A DNA stretch of 64,000 nucleotides, taken from NCBI RefSeq assembly GCF_016808095.1, contig NC_068970.1:48209630-48273629 (forward strand), written 5' to 3'. This document shows positions 45,504 through 56,212 of this stretch, in pieces. Below the pieces are notes generated by a model that was not told the origin of the DNA, did not search any database, and worked only from the letters and a program-made list of their open reading frames with translations. The first letter of the stretch is position 1. Each line of letters begins with the position of its first letter. The stretch comes from Vigna angularis (taxonomy: Eukaryota; Streptophyta; Magnoliopsida; Fabales; Fabaceae). The translations under genes were made by a program, and so were the position numbers.

Positions 45504-46109
45504 ATGATGTCGGATGACCACAAATTTTTCGAAGACAAGCGTCGTAAGGCGCAAGATCGACTCTCCAAGCTTCTCTGGGAGCTTGCCTTGCTCAAGGGTG
45601 ATGACATCCGGCTCATGGTAGGGCGGGACGATCTGAGGGTGTCAGTGGAGATCCGAAAGAGTGCTCTGGCCGAGAAGAGTCGGTTCTTCATGGAGAAGCT
45701 TCGTTACGAGGGTGTGGTGTCGCACTCGGTGGAGATCAATGACTAAGACGACATGGAAGTGTATGTGGAAGCTGTGGTTTTGATACACTATAAGGATCTC
45801 AAGGCCAGGTTATGTTCCATGGGCAATAGAGTTCCTAAAGTTTTGAGCTTGCTTTCATTTTGATGTTCATTGTTTTGTACATTCTTTTTGTTCTTTTTTC
45901 TTGACTGCAATTGGTTTTATGTTCTTACTTTTACTTGTGTTATTTTGTAGGCATCAGTAACTGAAGTTCTTCAAAGAGTATCATCAGATCCATCTACTAC
46001 AGCTAGAACATCTTCTTGAACCTAATAAGTGATGTTCTGTAAGAAAAAGATGAAAAATATGTAGGGAAATGAAAGCTCTGTTATCCAAATTGCTTAAAGA
46101 GAAATAAAC
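45504..46109 (+). pseudogene. Captured BTB/POZ-domain protein fragment
   Basis: From 45504 the frame reads MMSDDHKFFEDKRRKAQDRL, then VSVEIRKSALAEKSRFFMEK and HSVEIND. A stop (45744-45746) interrupts it, after which the same frame continues DDMEVYVEAVVLIHYKDLKA and VPKVLSLLSF. After intron-like sequence, 45952-46019 reads ASVTEVLQRVSSDPSTTART and 46059-46106 reads CREMKALLSKLLKEK. This order fits plant BTB/POZ proteins of the At1g63850/At5g60050 type, with the middle and end missing. It adjoins a CACTA terminus of the TGCCTCGG family (46128-46375), a likely vehicle. Confidence 0.7.
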
Positions 46110-46127
46110 AATAAAGTCTGACGAAAA

Positions 46128-46375
46128 AAAATACCCCATACTGTCGTAGTTCAAAGGAACCGAGGCAATAAACCTCACAGGAAAAAAAGTTATATTAAAT
46201 ACCCTCTACCGCCTCGGTGGCATTTGAACCAAGACAAAAGCCTACTCCTTTTTCTCTCGGTTCGAAACCGAAGCAAAAAACCTACCTCTTTTGTCTCGCT
46301 TGTATATACCTTGGTTCATCAACCGCTACATATAGACGAAAAAAATCGATGTCATTTCCCTTTTCTACACTAGTA
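46128..46375 (-). mobile_element. CACTA terminus, 'TGCCTCGG' family
   Basis: Subterminal units GCCTCGGTGG, TCTCGGTTCGAAACCGAAG and CTTGGTTCATCAACC precede TTTCCCTTTTCTACACTAGT. Read on the minus strand this is the same terminus as at 6832, with the last base changed. No opposite end was found. The BTB fragment lies on the element side of this end. Confidence 0.6.
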
Positions 46376-46379
46376 TTAA

Positions 46380-46915
46380 AACGATAAATTTTATCATCTT
46401 CATTCCAATATAAAAAATCACAAATATCAAAGGAAGGGGAAAAAGAAACCCATAACATAGAAGTTGAAGAAGAAATATTGTCATTTGTAGCATTGGCGAT
46501 TGACGTTCAAAGTCATGATTATGCGACATGGTAATGCTAGAGGTGGTAAATAGTCGGTATTATCAAGGGGTAGCTGGAACATGTGGCAACTAATCAATTC
46601 AGATTCTTGACAACGACGATGACAACAACGAAACAACACACATTTCCAACACACATTGCATATATCTCGACATTCCTTTTTTTGTTACCGATGACGCTGC
46701 CCGACACCATGCTCTCCAACAAAGGTTGTAACAAAACAATGCCACATAGTGGCTGGCTCTAGCCGAATTTGTGAGTTTTACTTTGAGCTCCTTTGATATT
46801 TGGTCAAAAAAATTGTTAGTCTTTTATCAATAGATTTATCAACGAATAAATTTGTCGAAAGTAAACATTTTAAATTATCGACAAATTTTATCAACGAAAT
46901 TTATCAATAAATAAA
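46380..46915. other. Unassigned DNA between CACTA pieces
   Basis: Some GC-rich stretches (46500-46740) without a readable frame, then AT-rich ATTTATCAACGAA phrases at 46830-46915. Confidence 0.35.
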
Positions 46916-46919
46916 TAGC

Positions 46920-48679
46920 ACCGATTATTATTGCTTATAGGCACCGGTTCTGCAACCGAGGCCTATACAGACGAGGTAAAAAATGTAGGTTTTATGCCTC
47001 GGTTATGAACTGAGGCAAAAGGGGTAAGATTATAACTCGATTTTTAGGTAATCGAGGTCGTAACGTGTTTTTATTTTTTAATTTTTTCAGACTTTAGGAT
47101 ACTGATTCACCATGGAATGATCCTGCTGAAACATCAAATTATAATATTATGACAACAACTTGGTAAACCAAATTTGCAAATTTTAAGCCATCTCATCAAA
47201 ATTTGTTTCTGCAAACTGGGTGAGTTGATCAAATTTATCTCTTGGAAACACTGAAAATTCAGAGGATTCATAAACCCTATAGAGGTCTTTAAACACAGTT
47301 CGATAAATTATAGTAGGATCTATGACCGAGATCGACAAAAAAGCAACTGCAAGAAGCAAAATCAGAGCAACAGCCTTTGCTCTCCCTGTGAAACATGGTT
47401 TTGGCACTTCTTTTGCTTCACCAAATATTTCTGGCATGAGAGTGTCCTTAACAGGACACAATTCATAGATCTAGCCACACTCTTCTTCCTTTACAATTTC
47501 ATCCGAAGAAACATCCCATTCCTTCTACGAACCTTCAGATTGGGCATCCTTTGTGATTTCTGAATCTGAAAAGCTTTCAAATATGAAGTTGTCCTCTAAT
47601 TCCCATTCCCTAAAGATTTCAATTCGTGATTTAGGTTTGTAGTGAAGAATTGAGATCAAAATAGAAACCCAAGATTTCTCAATTTTAGAAACCCAACTTG
47701 ATAAAACCTAGAATGCTTTCCCTTTCGGCTCCGCAATCGGACCACCATAAAAGCAACCCAGAACCCAATTTGATTTCTTTGCGAGTTCGTCCTCCTCAAT
47801 TGACGTAACTAGAAAGCAAATCGCGCCTCCATGATTCAATCTTCTCCACCCCAACCTGCACACAGAATCACAGAAACAATGTTCACTCCATCATTCATCT
47901 TCTTCACCCAGAACTCAAAAATCGGAGAATCCAAACTCAAAAATCGCAAATCCTTTTCATGATGCCTACCTCCATTGACGCGGACGAGTTCTTTTCTTCT
48001 TGGCAAGCACAACCATGAGCTTCAATCGCGAACTCCTTAAGCTTCCATCAATGGTCGAGAGTTGTGCGCCCCCATCCTCTCCACAACGGCGTAGGAGTAA
48101 GAAGGCATAATGTTTTTCCCCTTTCCCCCATTTGAAGAACCCTAATATGGACGCTGGCCAAGACGCGGGCGAAGACGCAGCTCGAGAGGCCGGTAGGGGA
48201 GAAAACGGATATGGTGATTGAGATCGAGGAATTCTCGCCGTCGTCGCATCCTCGCTGCTCCATGAGAAAAGAGTTTCCGCCATCGCAGCATCGTCGCTGC
48301 TCTCTTGCCGCACCGTCACGCGCTCTCACCATTGTCGCACATCGTCAAGAAAAAGGAGAAGATGAGAGGTGCTAGGTTTTTAGGGAAAAGTTTCTTTGGT
48401 TACCCAGAGGCTAGGTTTTTCTGGCTTTAAGCTCCCACAGTCCAAGCCCAATATGCCTCGGGTCCATCTACCAACCGAGGCAGTATCTTTGCTACATGAG
48501 GTTTATGCCTCGGTTCACCCTGACAACCGAGGCAGTATTTTCTTTAGACACCGATTGCTTAACAACTGAGGCATATAGTGTTTTTAAAATTACGAGACTG
48601 CCACCGCGTTTTGATACGCTTCGGTTCCATAAAAGTCGAAACGTAATGTATGAGTTAAAAATGCGATTTTTTACTAGTG
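46920..48679 (+). mobile_element. CACTA element, 'TGCCTCGG' family, left end decayed
   Basis: The left subterminal part (CACCGATTATTATTGCTTAT, then GGCACCGGTTCTGCAACCGA) matches the complete copy at 28793, but the CACTAGT start is not recognisable. The right end reads CGATTTTTTACTAGTG at 48679 after TACGCTTCGGTT units, as in the complete copy. About 1.76 kb. The interior holds a captured protein fragment (47183-47640) and a GC-rich stretch (47980-48340) whose frames show no domain. Confidence 0.7.
47183..47640 (-). pseudogene. Captured fragment of an unidentified single-pass membrane protein
   Basis: The minus-strand frame 47183-47461 contains RAKAVALILLLAVAFLSISV, a convincing transmembrane helix, followed by a charged stretch (VFKDLYRVYESSEFSVFPRD, then LTQFAETNFDEMA). 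Upstream on the same strand (47462-47640) an acidic sequence with EWELEDNFIFESFSDSEI continues the theme but has stops. I do not recognise the family. Its protein-like composition inside a CACTA element suggests a captured host gene piece. Confidence 0.5.
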
Positions 48680-48779
48680 AATAGTTCATAGTTATTAGAT
48701 TTAAAATACATTCGAACATGTTGATTTATAGTTATTAGACTTTGTACATTATGTTTTAAACATTATGTGATGTAAATAT

Positions 48780-49215
48780 TGAATATTGTGTTGAATCTAT
48801 GTTGTATATATTGTGTTTGATATGCAAGTTTGTTTTTGTGATAGTGGATATCACAAAAACAGACCTGTTATTAAAAAAAAATTGCAAGAGAATAGGCCTC
48901 GGTTGTAGCAAAAACCGAGGTAGAAAGCCTACATATGACTTCGGTTCAACTATAACCGATGCCATATGGTGCATGATAATTTATTTCTGAAAAAATAAAA
49001 ATAGCTCTTTGGCAGCGGTTCAAGCTAGAACCGTTGCCATAGGTCCAGGTTATTGCCTCGGTTCTGGAGCAACTTAGGCAGTATCCTTCAACATATTACC
49101 TCGGTTGTAACCGAGGCCAAAAGTCCCCAACCTTTTTACCTCACCTGTATATCTTGGTTCGAAAACCGAAGGGTATTGTAAAATACAACCGCTACCATTT
49201 CCCTTCAACTTAGTG
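48780..49215 (-). mobile_element. CACTA terminus, 'TGCCTCGG' family
   Basis: Dense direct and inverted copies of CTCGGTT...AACCGAGG (48897-49160), ending TTTCCCTTCAACTTAGTG, whose reverse complement begins CACTAAGTTGAAGGG. No opposite end was found. Confidence 0.6.
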
Positions 49216-50069
49216 CATATTTTATTAAAAAAGCTACATACTTTACAAGTGGTGGATGGGCTATTATAAAAAAGGTTGACTATAAATTCAGTGGGTCATC
49301 TTATTAACATCTTAGAAGAGTAACTCTAATAAGTTATCATATTTTTTTACTTGCTTTCTACTTACATATATCTTGGAAGTTCAACATTGATTAAAGATAA
49401 GATCAATTTAAAATATATAAATGGATGCAAACCTCACTTAAAATCCATTAACCATGTCTACTATGTATGTCAATTTAAAATATATATCAAATTAGTGTCA
49501 TGTCTTGAAAACTCATGTTGAAGTAAGAGAAAAATTATCTTTTAAAAGTAAACTAGTTAAAATTTAGAATCAAATCGCAGTAAAATTAATTAAATAATTT
49601 TGGTCAAGGTTTTATAGGAATTGAAATATCATGATTCTAGTTGGGAAGTAAAAAAGAAGACGAAAATAAACTTATCCATAACACTGTAAGAAAATTAATA
49701 TTAGAGTTGGCCAAAAGCCAACGCAACTAAGGAAAACCAACGCTAAAACATCGAGTTTGTGTCTTAAAAGATAGAAACGCTAAAAAGGTGGAAGCTAAAA
49801 TATTAGTGTCGACTGTTGTTGGCAAACACTAATACTAAACAGACGCTAACGATAATAACTTCCAAAAAAAAACTAAAATATGAGTGAAATGAATGAAGAA
49901 TCTATGTGAAAATATGAGCGGAAATATCTTAAAAAATTGTAAATAGTTGTAAAAAATATTTCGCACTCATATGACCCACTTTGTATGTTACACTACAATA
50001 TATCATTACAGTTGTAAATAGTTAGTGAAAATTATTAAAACAAAAAAACTATAAGAAGGTATGGCTTTA
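49216..50069. other. AT-rich DNA with a possible CACTA-like end
   Basis: At 49684 the sequence CACTGTAAGAAAATTAATAT is followed by repeated CAACGCTAA phrases (49700-49850). This could be another degraded transposon terminus. Nothing else was supported. Confidence 0.35.
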
Positions 50070-52670
50070 GCATGTGTCAAACCTTGATAGCAACCCATGC
50101 AAGCTTTCTACCGTTAGTAGTTGATCTTCCAACCAACATCATACGTGCTGCAATAGAATTATATAAAAAAAGTTTTAGCATTCATTTATATACAAAGAAA
50201 GTCCAAACATTGAGGTTCTTACCAATCAACTGCTTTTTTGAGATGTTTGGGAGAAGACTTGTGCAATGAGCAAAACCACAAAGCATAGCTCTCTAGTATG
50301 GAAATAACAAGTAGCCGCCAATGGTGCCTGAAATTGATAATAACTTAATTTTTAGTTATTAAAATCACATATGGATCTTTATGAAGTTAATAAACTTCAC
50401 TTACCTAGATATATAAGGAATAAAATATATTTCCTTCCCGCTTCCAAATCTGTTGGTGAGATAAGTTGTGATGTCATCAAAATCATTTGCTTTGTGAATG
50501 ACTTGGGGATCAATGAACCCATAGACATCATTGTACCCCAAGTTGTTACTAACACCAAACATATACCTGAAATAAAAAATTACCTTTGATATAAGTATAC
50601 TTGATATATAAATCAATTTTATATAAATAATTGCTCATAGACTTACATCATCCATATCTGAATTAATGTAATATTCAACTCTTCTCTTCCCGACGCAAGC
50701 TCCTTGACATCTTGGCTATGCAGGTATATTGGGACCTCAAAGTCTCTCCCAAATACATTAGCATCATATTCAACCTTCATAGGTTCATCTCCAATGATGT
50801 CACAAAAGTTGCTACAATGCACCAATAGGATCGTCCTCAAATTAACGAATCTTCTTTTGTCCATGTGTTTGTTGTTACATGGAAACATAGGATAAGTTTC
50901 AACATCAATAACATGTAAAATTAAAATTGACAAGTGTAAAGTAGAAGTCCATACCGGGGGGTCAGAAATTGAACCAACCAAGTGTTTAGGCCAAGCGATA
51001 AAAGTTTGGAATGCCTGTGCAACAGTGAAAATCTCATCTATGGGCAGAGGAACTGAGGCATCTGGTATGATAATGTCGTCTTCCAAGACCTTCACCTCAT
51101 CCTTTGATAGCTTCATACCATGAACAATAGTTGCTGCCTTAAACACTATTCCATGAGCTACCAGCATCGTCCCGGTACCATCTAAAACGTATAGCAGACA
51201 TGGACTAGCATCGTCCATGTCATCCCTTGGGACGACTAGTGCTGAACAACTTCCTTTCCCACTTCTCCCTATCAGAGTAAAGGTTAGATTATAAAAATAA
51301 TAAATTATTGAACATAAATGTTTATTGATTTTACCTATGGGAGGCATAATAGGTTCCTGTACTGGAGATGACTGTGGGCGCATCCCATAACTCTCAAATT
51401 GTTGTTGGAACTGACGCATAACTCTGTCAGCCACTTCTGTAGTGACTTCATCATACAATTCTATCCTAAGCTCCGTCCTAAGCTCCGCCCTAAGCTTTTT
51501 TGAGATCTCTTGTGTCAGCCTTTGTTCTTGTTCTCTGCTGTATGCATATGAAGTCTGACGCAAAAAACTCCCAAAATTATCTCGAATGCCTAGTCTAGTA
51601 CCAGTAGCACGCACACATCTAAGGTGCTTAGGTTGTCCAATTGTAGTGGTAAGAATATCCTAGCGACCTTCTGGAGTGAATTGACCTTGGGAGCTCTACT
51701 CAACCAAAGAGTCCTGGATCATAAAAAAACACCATTATTCTTTAAAAAGTTCAATGTAGTATGTGTAATGAAACTATTATTGTTTTAGGAATAGTGATAA
51801 CTTACAATTCTTTCAGATATTTGTCGTGCAGTCTCAGAAGAGTAGTCCCCTGATGATCTTAAATGAGCCAACTTCCACTTCTCATGTCGAGAAGGTGGAG
51901 AAGGAGGTTAGGGGCTACCACCCTTAGATGATGGTCTACCTTCTGCCTTTTGCTTGAGGATTTTTTCCTCAAGCTTCATATACCCACCACGAGATAATAG
52001 GTGGGGGTTCTTATTTTGAGCATTTATTCCTTCTGCTTAGCTTCTTGTGCCTACCACATATATTGAATTAATTAGTTCATATGATATATATTTGTTAATG
52101 AGGAATTCAATAATATCAACTATACTAACCTGCCATTTCTCTGATGTCCGACTCTGTACAAAGACACGCCAAGTCTCCTCATCAATGACCTTATATTTTT
52201 TACATGGAGGCTCATTTTTTTTCCTCAAAATATATATCTTGAGGTCAACTTAGTCTTAATACCTTGGAATTCTTCGGCAATAGATGATAAACACTTATTT
52301 TTAAGTGTTATGACATTTGGAATGTCAAATGTCGTCTGCAATAAACATAATAAAGTTGTATCAGTACAAATTTATCAATATAAACAAATTATATTAATTA
52401 ACTTACCGATAGATCGTTCCATATAATGTTTCGATCAATATCTGACACATAGGGAGTAAGAATATTAATCTTATCACGGGCCAGTACTCCAAGGTATGAT
52501 CTGAAGGCATCTGCATTTAGGCCAGATGCCACACCTGTGATCACATTAACATCCACAAATGTCCTTTCACCACTATTTCTTCTAACCATCAGTTGTTTCA
52601 ACCTGGTGGCTCCTCTAGTAGGTCTGGATGAGGGAGCCTCATCCTGTGATGAATGTTGGTGGTCAGCCAT
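50070..52670 (-). pseudogene. CACTA accessory gene: Ptta/En/Spm-type N-terminus with Ulp1-like protease end
   Basis: Minus-strand exons start MADHQHSSQDEAPSSRPTRG at 52670 (exon 52407-52670). The next exon (52130-52335) ends ETWRVFVQSRTSEKWQ after a frameshift. Then comes NPHLLSRGGYMKLEEKILKQ and RHEKWKLAHLRSSGDYSSET (52050-51810), typical of Ptta/En/Spm proteins. A block GIRDNFGSFLRQTS and a coiled region follow (51614-51340), then a domain with MDDASPCLLYVLDGTGTMLV and EIFTVAQAFQTFIAWPKHLV. The C-terminal part has PIYLHSQDVKELASGREELN, GYNDVYGFIDPQVIHKANDF and HHWRLLVISILESYALWFCS (50330-50230). The last resembles a Ulp1-type cysteine protease with the catalytic His; the Cys region is not found. 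Stops and frameshifts make it non-functional. It probably belonged with the TNP2 remnants at 54125-55513. Confidence 0.78.
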
Positions 52671-53219
52671 ATATATGTCAAAATAAATAACAACATGAAA
52701 TATTAATAAAGGGTTAAATATGGTTTTAGTCCCTGAACTATCAAGCGATTTTGGTTTTAGTCCCTACTCAAAACTTTGATGGTTTTTAGTCCTTATTGTT
52801 TTGAAACTGTTATAAATAGTCCCTAATTTTAAACGGCGTTAATTTTTATTCGACGTGGCTAACGTCTAATGCCAAGTGTGATTTTATTCTCTCCACGTTT
52901 TCTTTTTTTTTATTCTAAATTTGCAATGAAGTCCCTAATTTCTACGATGTTTACACTTTAGCATTAACACTGCAATTAGGGTTCAGAAGGGGCAGCCATC
53001 TGACAGTACAGAAACACATAAGGGGAAACGCAGATCGCTGTCGAACCTCCAACGCAAGTTCGCCGCCACCTAGCCTCCATGTCGCCACAAAAACCTTAAC
53101 CAACCACCTACAAACTCCGAGCAGAAGCGCAAACTCCGAGCAGAAGCGCCACCGTCATCTCCTTCAAATTGTGCCGCCACCGTCGATAGAGAAAACCAGA
53201 GTCAACAGTGTCGCGTCAG

Positions 53220-53405
53220 CATCTTTGCGGAGGTGAGCAGCCTGAGTCGCACCATTTCCGGCATTGATTTCAGCGACCCCGATTGGAAAACAAAGTTCCA
53301 GCAAGATTGGGAGGCTCGTTTCAGACTTCCCCATCTCACCGACATCTTCCCAGATGCTCCTCCCATTCCTTCCACCTTTTGTCTCAAAATGAAGTTGGTT
53401 GGTAG
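53220..53405 (+). pseudogene. Captured plastidic ATP-phosphofructokinase (PFK5-like) fragment
   Basis: The frame reads VSSLSRTISGIDFSDPDWKT, then FQQDWEARFRLPHLTDIFPD and APPIPSTFCLKM. This closely resembles the segment just before the catalytic core in chloroplast-type plant 6-phosphofructokinases (PFK4/PFK5 group). It ends after about 60 residues and none of the ATP- or substrate-binding motifs are present. Upstream GC-rich sequence (52980-53215) may be its leader or transit-peptide region, rearranged. Confidence 0.78.
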
Positions 53406-53482
53406 GTCTAGTTTTCTTTTCTTTACCCTTTGTTTGCTACTACGGAAACATTGCTCTGTCTGGGGTGAGGATTTTTATGCTT

Positions 53483-53728
53483 TTAAAATTCAACCAATAG
53501 AGAAAAGGAATGGGATTTTGGACAACGGGCCAAGGACAAGTTTCGGATTGCTGTATATTGTACTCCACCCCCATTGCCAGATATTATAACTGCCCTCAAA
53601 CCGTATATGCCATAACTTCCAAGAAGTTTACCTTCAGTGTCCACCAATTCAGTTCTGGCTAATGGAAGGTTCCAGGTGAAGGCACAAAGTAGAAACAGAG
53701 AAAAGAAAAGAAAACAATCAAAGTGCAA
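53483..53728 (-). pseudogene. Captured Kunitz-type protease-inhibitor N-terminal fragment
   Basis: The frame starts MHFDCFLFFSLFLLCAFTWN, a signal peptide, and continues TELVDTEGKLLGSYGIYGLR and ISGNGGGVQYTAIRNLSLAR then CP. The order signal peptide, V-D-x-x-G-x-L, Y, GNGGG, CP matches legume Kunitz (soybean trypsin inhibitor) proteins. The Y-x-I-x-P segment is altered and the reactive-site loop and later cysteines are missing, so no inhibitor function is expected. It faces the phosphofructokinase fragment head-on. Confidence 0.65.
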
Positions 53729-54124
53729 ACATAGAAGAAATTAAGGGCTTCTGTGCAAATTTGAAATAAAAAGAAAACAAAATATGGCACATAATAAATT
53801 CATAACTGGCATGAAACGTGGATTGGTCGTTAGCCACGTGAAACAAAAGTTAACGCCGTCCAATTTTAAGGACTATTACTCAGAGTTTCAAAACAATAAG
53901 GACTAAAAACCATCAAAGTTCTGAGTAGGGACTAAAACCAAAATCGCTTGATAGTTCAGGGACTAAAAACATATTTAACCCTATTAATAAAAGACTTATG
54001 TAATATCATATAATTTAACAAAACATGTAATAGGGGTCATATGAAATATTAATAAAAGACTTATGTAATATTAATAAAAAACTTATACACAAATTTGAAA
54101 TTCATACATAAATAAATGGATTGG

Positions 54125-55243
54125 TCATATGTATATCCCCTCATCATGATCTGACCGAATTGCATGTACATCGTCAAGTAAAGGGTGGTCATCCAAATTT
54201 TTCGTTGTTTTCAATGAATGGTTGTCAACTATATGAATATTAATTAGATTGTCTTCGTTAACTTCAATTTGTTTTTTGCCTTGAAGAGCGACATACCAAT
54301 GATCAGACGCAGAATCTTTGACATAAAAAACTTGAGATGCTTGATGTAACATGATAAATGGTTTGTCTCGATAACACCTTTCAAAAATCAACTAGTGTCA
54401 TACCTGATTCATCTATTTTCACACCACTCTTATTGTCAAACCACTTACATTTGAACAATGGAACAGAAAACTTAGTGTAATCAACCTCCCATATCTCTTG
54501 TATTATATCATAATATCTCATTGATCCAAGTATAGGATTTTGATCTGTTGATATGGAAAATTGGAGCGACTCAACTTCTAGACTAACTCCACTATTTTGT
54601 ATTGTGCTTTTATCATCCAAAGTCTTCGTATAGAATGTGCAATTATTGATTTCATAACCTGTACCACATATGACATCAAACTTTAAACCATTTGCAAGCC
54701 ACAACAAAGTCTGAGAAGAATGTGGCTCTTTGTCAACTTCAAATTTGAACCACGACATAAATGTTCTGTTATGATCCATCAACTGTCATTTCTCTCATTG
54801 TCTTGGATTTTTATTTTTCACAATAACTTTGTGTGCTTCCCAAAAAAGGATCACCTCATCTGTGTTGTTCAATATATAAAGATGTGCTTGCAACAATTCT
54901 TCGTGGTCTTTGGTCACCACATTCACACCTCGGATGCTTTTACTTGTAGAACATTTATTCAACCATGATAAGCGAGAAACTCCTATTGGATTTGTTGAAG
55001 TCATGTAATCTGAAAAAAACTCAATACTTTCTTCAGCAATATACCTTTCAATCATTAAACCTTTGGGACGATACGGATTTTTAACGTACCCTTTCAAAAT
55101 CTTCATATAACGCTCAATAGGATACATCCATCTTAAGTATACCGGTCCGCACAACTTGATTTCTCTAACCAAATGAACAAGTAAATTACCATGATATCAA
55201 AAAACGATGGAGGGAAAAACATCTCTAGTTGACACAAGATGAT
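54125..55243 (-). pseudogene. CACTA TNP2 C-terminal region (DUF4218 and DUF4216 parts)
   Basis: On the minus strand 55172-54795 reads VREIKLCGPVYLRWMYPIER and YMKILKGYVKNPYRPKGLMI, then RYIAEESIEFFSDYM, the DUF4218 region that follows the TNP2 transposase. 54782-54381 reads MSWFKFEVDKEPHSSQTLLW, LANGLKFDVICGTGYEINNC and CKWFDNKSGVKIDESGMTLV, the DUF4216 domain. 54391-54125 continues it in another frame (DKPFIMLHQASQVFYVKDSA). Frameshifts occur near 55180 and 54385. Upstream the same gene continues in the chimeric frame 55244-55513. Confidence 0.85.
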
Positions 55244-56212
55244 CTAACTTTGTAGTTCATCTAACTTTGTACGATCGATGTCTTTACAACAAATTGACAA
55301 GAAAAATGAAGACAACCTATTTATGGTCTGCCTAACAAATTTGGCAAAAATTTCACGAATAGCCGCTAGTAACAATTGTTGCATTAAGACGTGGCAATCG
55401 TGAGACTTCATGCCAACAAGCTTTAAGTCTTGCATCGACACTAAACTCTTCATATTTGAAGAGTATCCTTGTGGTACCTTGATACTCTTTAAACAAAGGC
55501 AAAAACTTATCTTCCCAGCAATCGAGTTTTTCTCTTCAATTCCTTCTTCCTCCCTCAGCCTTCCCAGCTCTAACTCATGCTCTCTGAGTTTTCCAAACAA
55601 GGTTGCCATATTCATGTTGGTCAAGTCTCTTGATTCAGAACTTGCAGTAACCTTGGGTTGCCAGCTTCTATTCAGACTTTTCAATATCTTGATATTGATT
55701 TCTTCTTTGTCAAACACTTTTCCTAGAGCCATGAGGTGGTTGACTATATGCATGAATCTTTTATGTATCTCGTACATAGTCTCACCAGCCTTCATTCTGA
55801 ATAATTCATACTCTTGTATCAGTGTATTCTTTCTGGCTCTCTTAACTTCATCTATTCCTTCATGAGTCACCTCCAAGACTTCCCACATTTCCTTAGCCAT
55901 TTTGCATTGTGATATCTTGAAAAACTCATCCATAGTTAGTGTAGAAGCAATTACATATCTAGCCTTAACATCATATTGTGCTCTGCGGTTCTCATCTTGA
56001 GTCCACTCAGAAAAAAATTTCAAAACAACTTTTCTATTCCAAACATGAGTTGGTTCATATGGACCATTTATGATTGCATCCCAAACACCTTTGTCCACAG
56101 ATTCAAGAAAGATTTGCATCCGAATTTTCCAAAAAGCATGGTTTTCACCCGCAAATAGAGGTGGTCTATTTGTTGATGCACCTTCACAAAAGGTTTGAAA
56201 ATTAGAAGCCAT
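55244..56212 (-). CDS. Open chimera of Ty1/copia gag and CACTA TNP2
   Basis: A 322-codon open frame without stops. Residues 1 to about 233 (56212 to about 55514) are a Ty1/copia gag-type protein (RPPLFAGENHAFWKIRMQIF, MWEVLEVTHEGIDEVKRARK, LFGKLREHELELGRLREEEG). Residues about 234-322 (55513-55244) are TNP2 transposase sequence (VPQGYSSNMKSLVSMQDLKL, MKSHDCHVLMQQLL). The join falls where a TNP2 exon would normally begin (KISFC...), so copia sequence replaced or invaded the upstream intron or exon. Expression is unknown. It may be an accidental fusion, though its length without stops is notable among so many decayed frames. Confidence 0.75.
   Translation of the reverse strand: MASNFQTFCEGASTNRPPLFAGENHAFWKIRMQIFLESVDKGVWDAIINGPYEPTHVWNRKVVLKFFSEWTQDENRRAQYDVKARYVIASTLTMDEFFKISQCKMAKEMWEVLEVTHEGIDEVKRARKNTLIQEYELFRMKAGETMYEIHKRFMHIVNHLMALGKVFDKEEINIKILKSLNRSWQPKVTASSESRDLTNMNMATLFGKLREHELELGRLREEEGIEEKNSIAGKISFCLCLKSIKVPQGYSSNMKSLVSMQDLKLVGMKSHDCHVLMQQLLLAAIREIFAKFVRQTINRLSSFFLSICCKDIDRTKLDELQS

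Larger units (their letters stand above)
52711..53981. mobile_element. Pack-MULE carrying two host-gene fragments
   Basis: A 1271-bp element with about 155-bp terminal inverted repeats starting GGGTTAAATATGGTTTTAGT at the left, with one early mismatch at the right. It is flanked by identical 10-bp duplications TATTAATAAA (52701-52710 and 53982-53991). Long inverted repeats with a 9-11 bp duplication mark a Mutator-like element. It encodes no transposase. Its interior is GC-richer and carries phosphofructokinase-like coding sequence on the plus strand and Kunitz-inhibitor-like coding sequence on the minus strand. It inserted between the two parts of a CACTA element. Confidence 0.93.

Noticed and set aside
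55410..55865. 151-codon plus-strand frame
   Set aside because: Antisense shadow of the copia gag-TNP2 frame.
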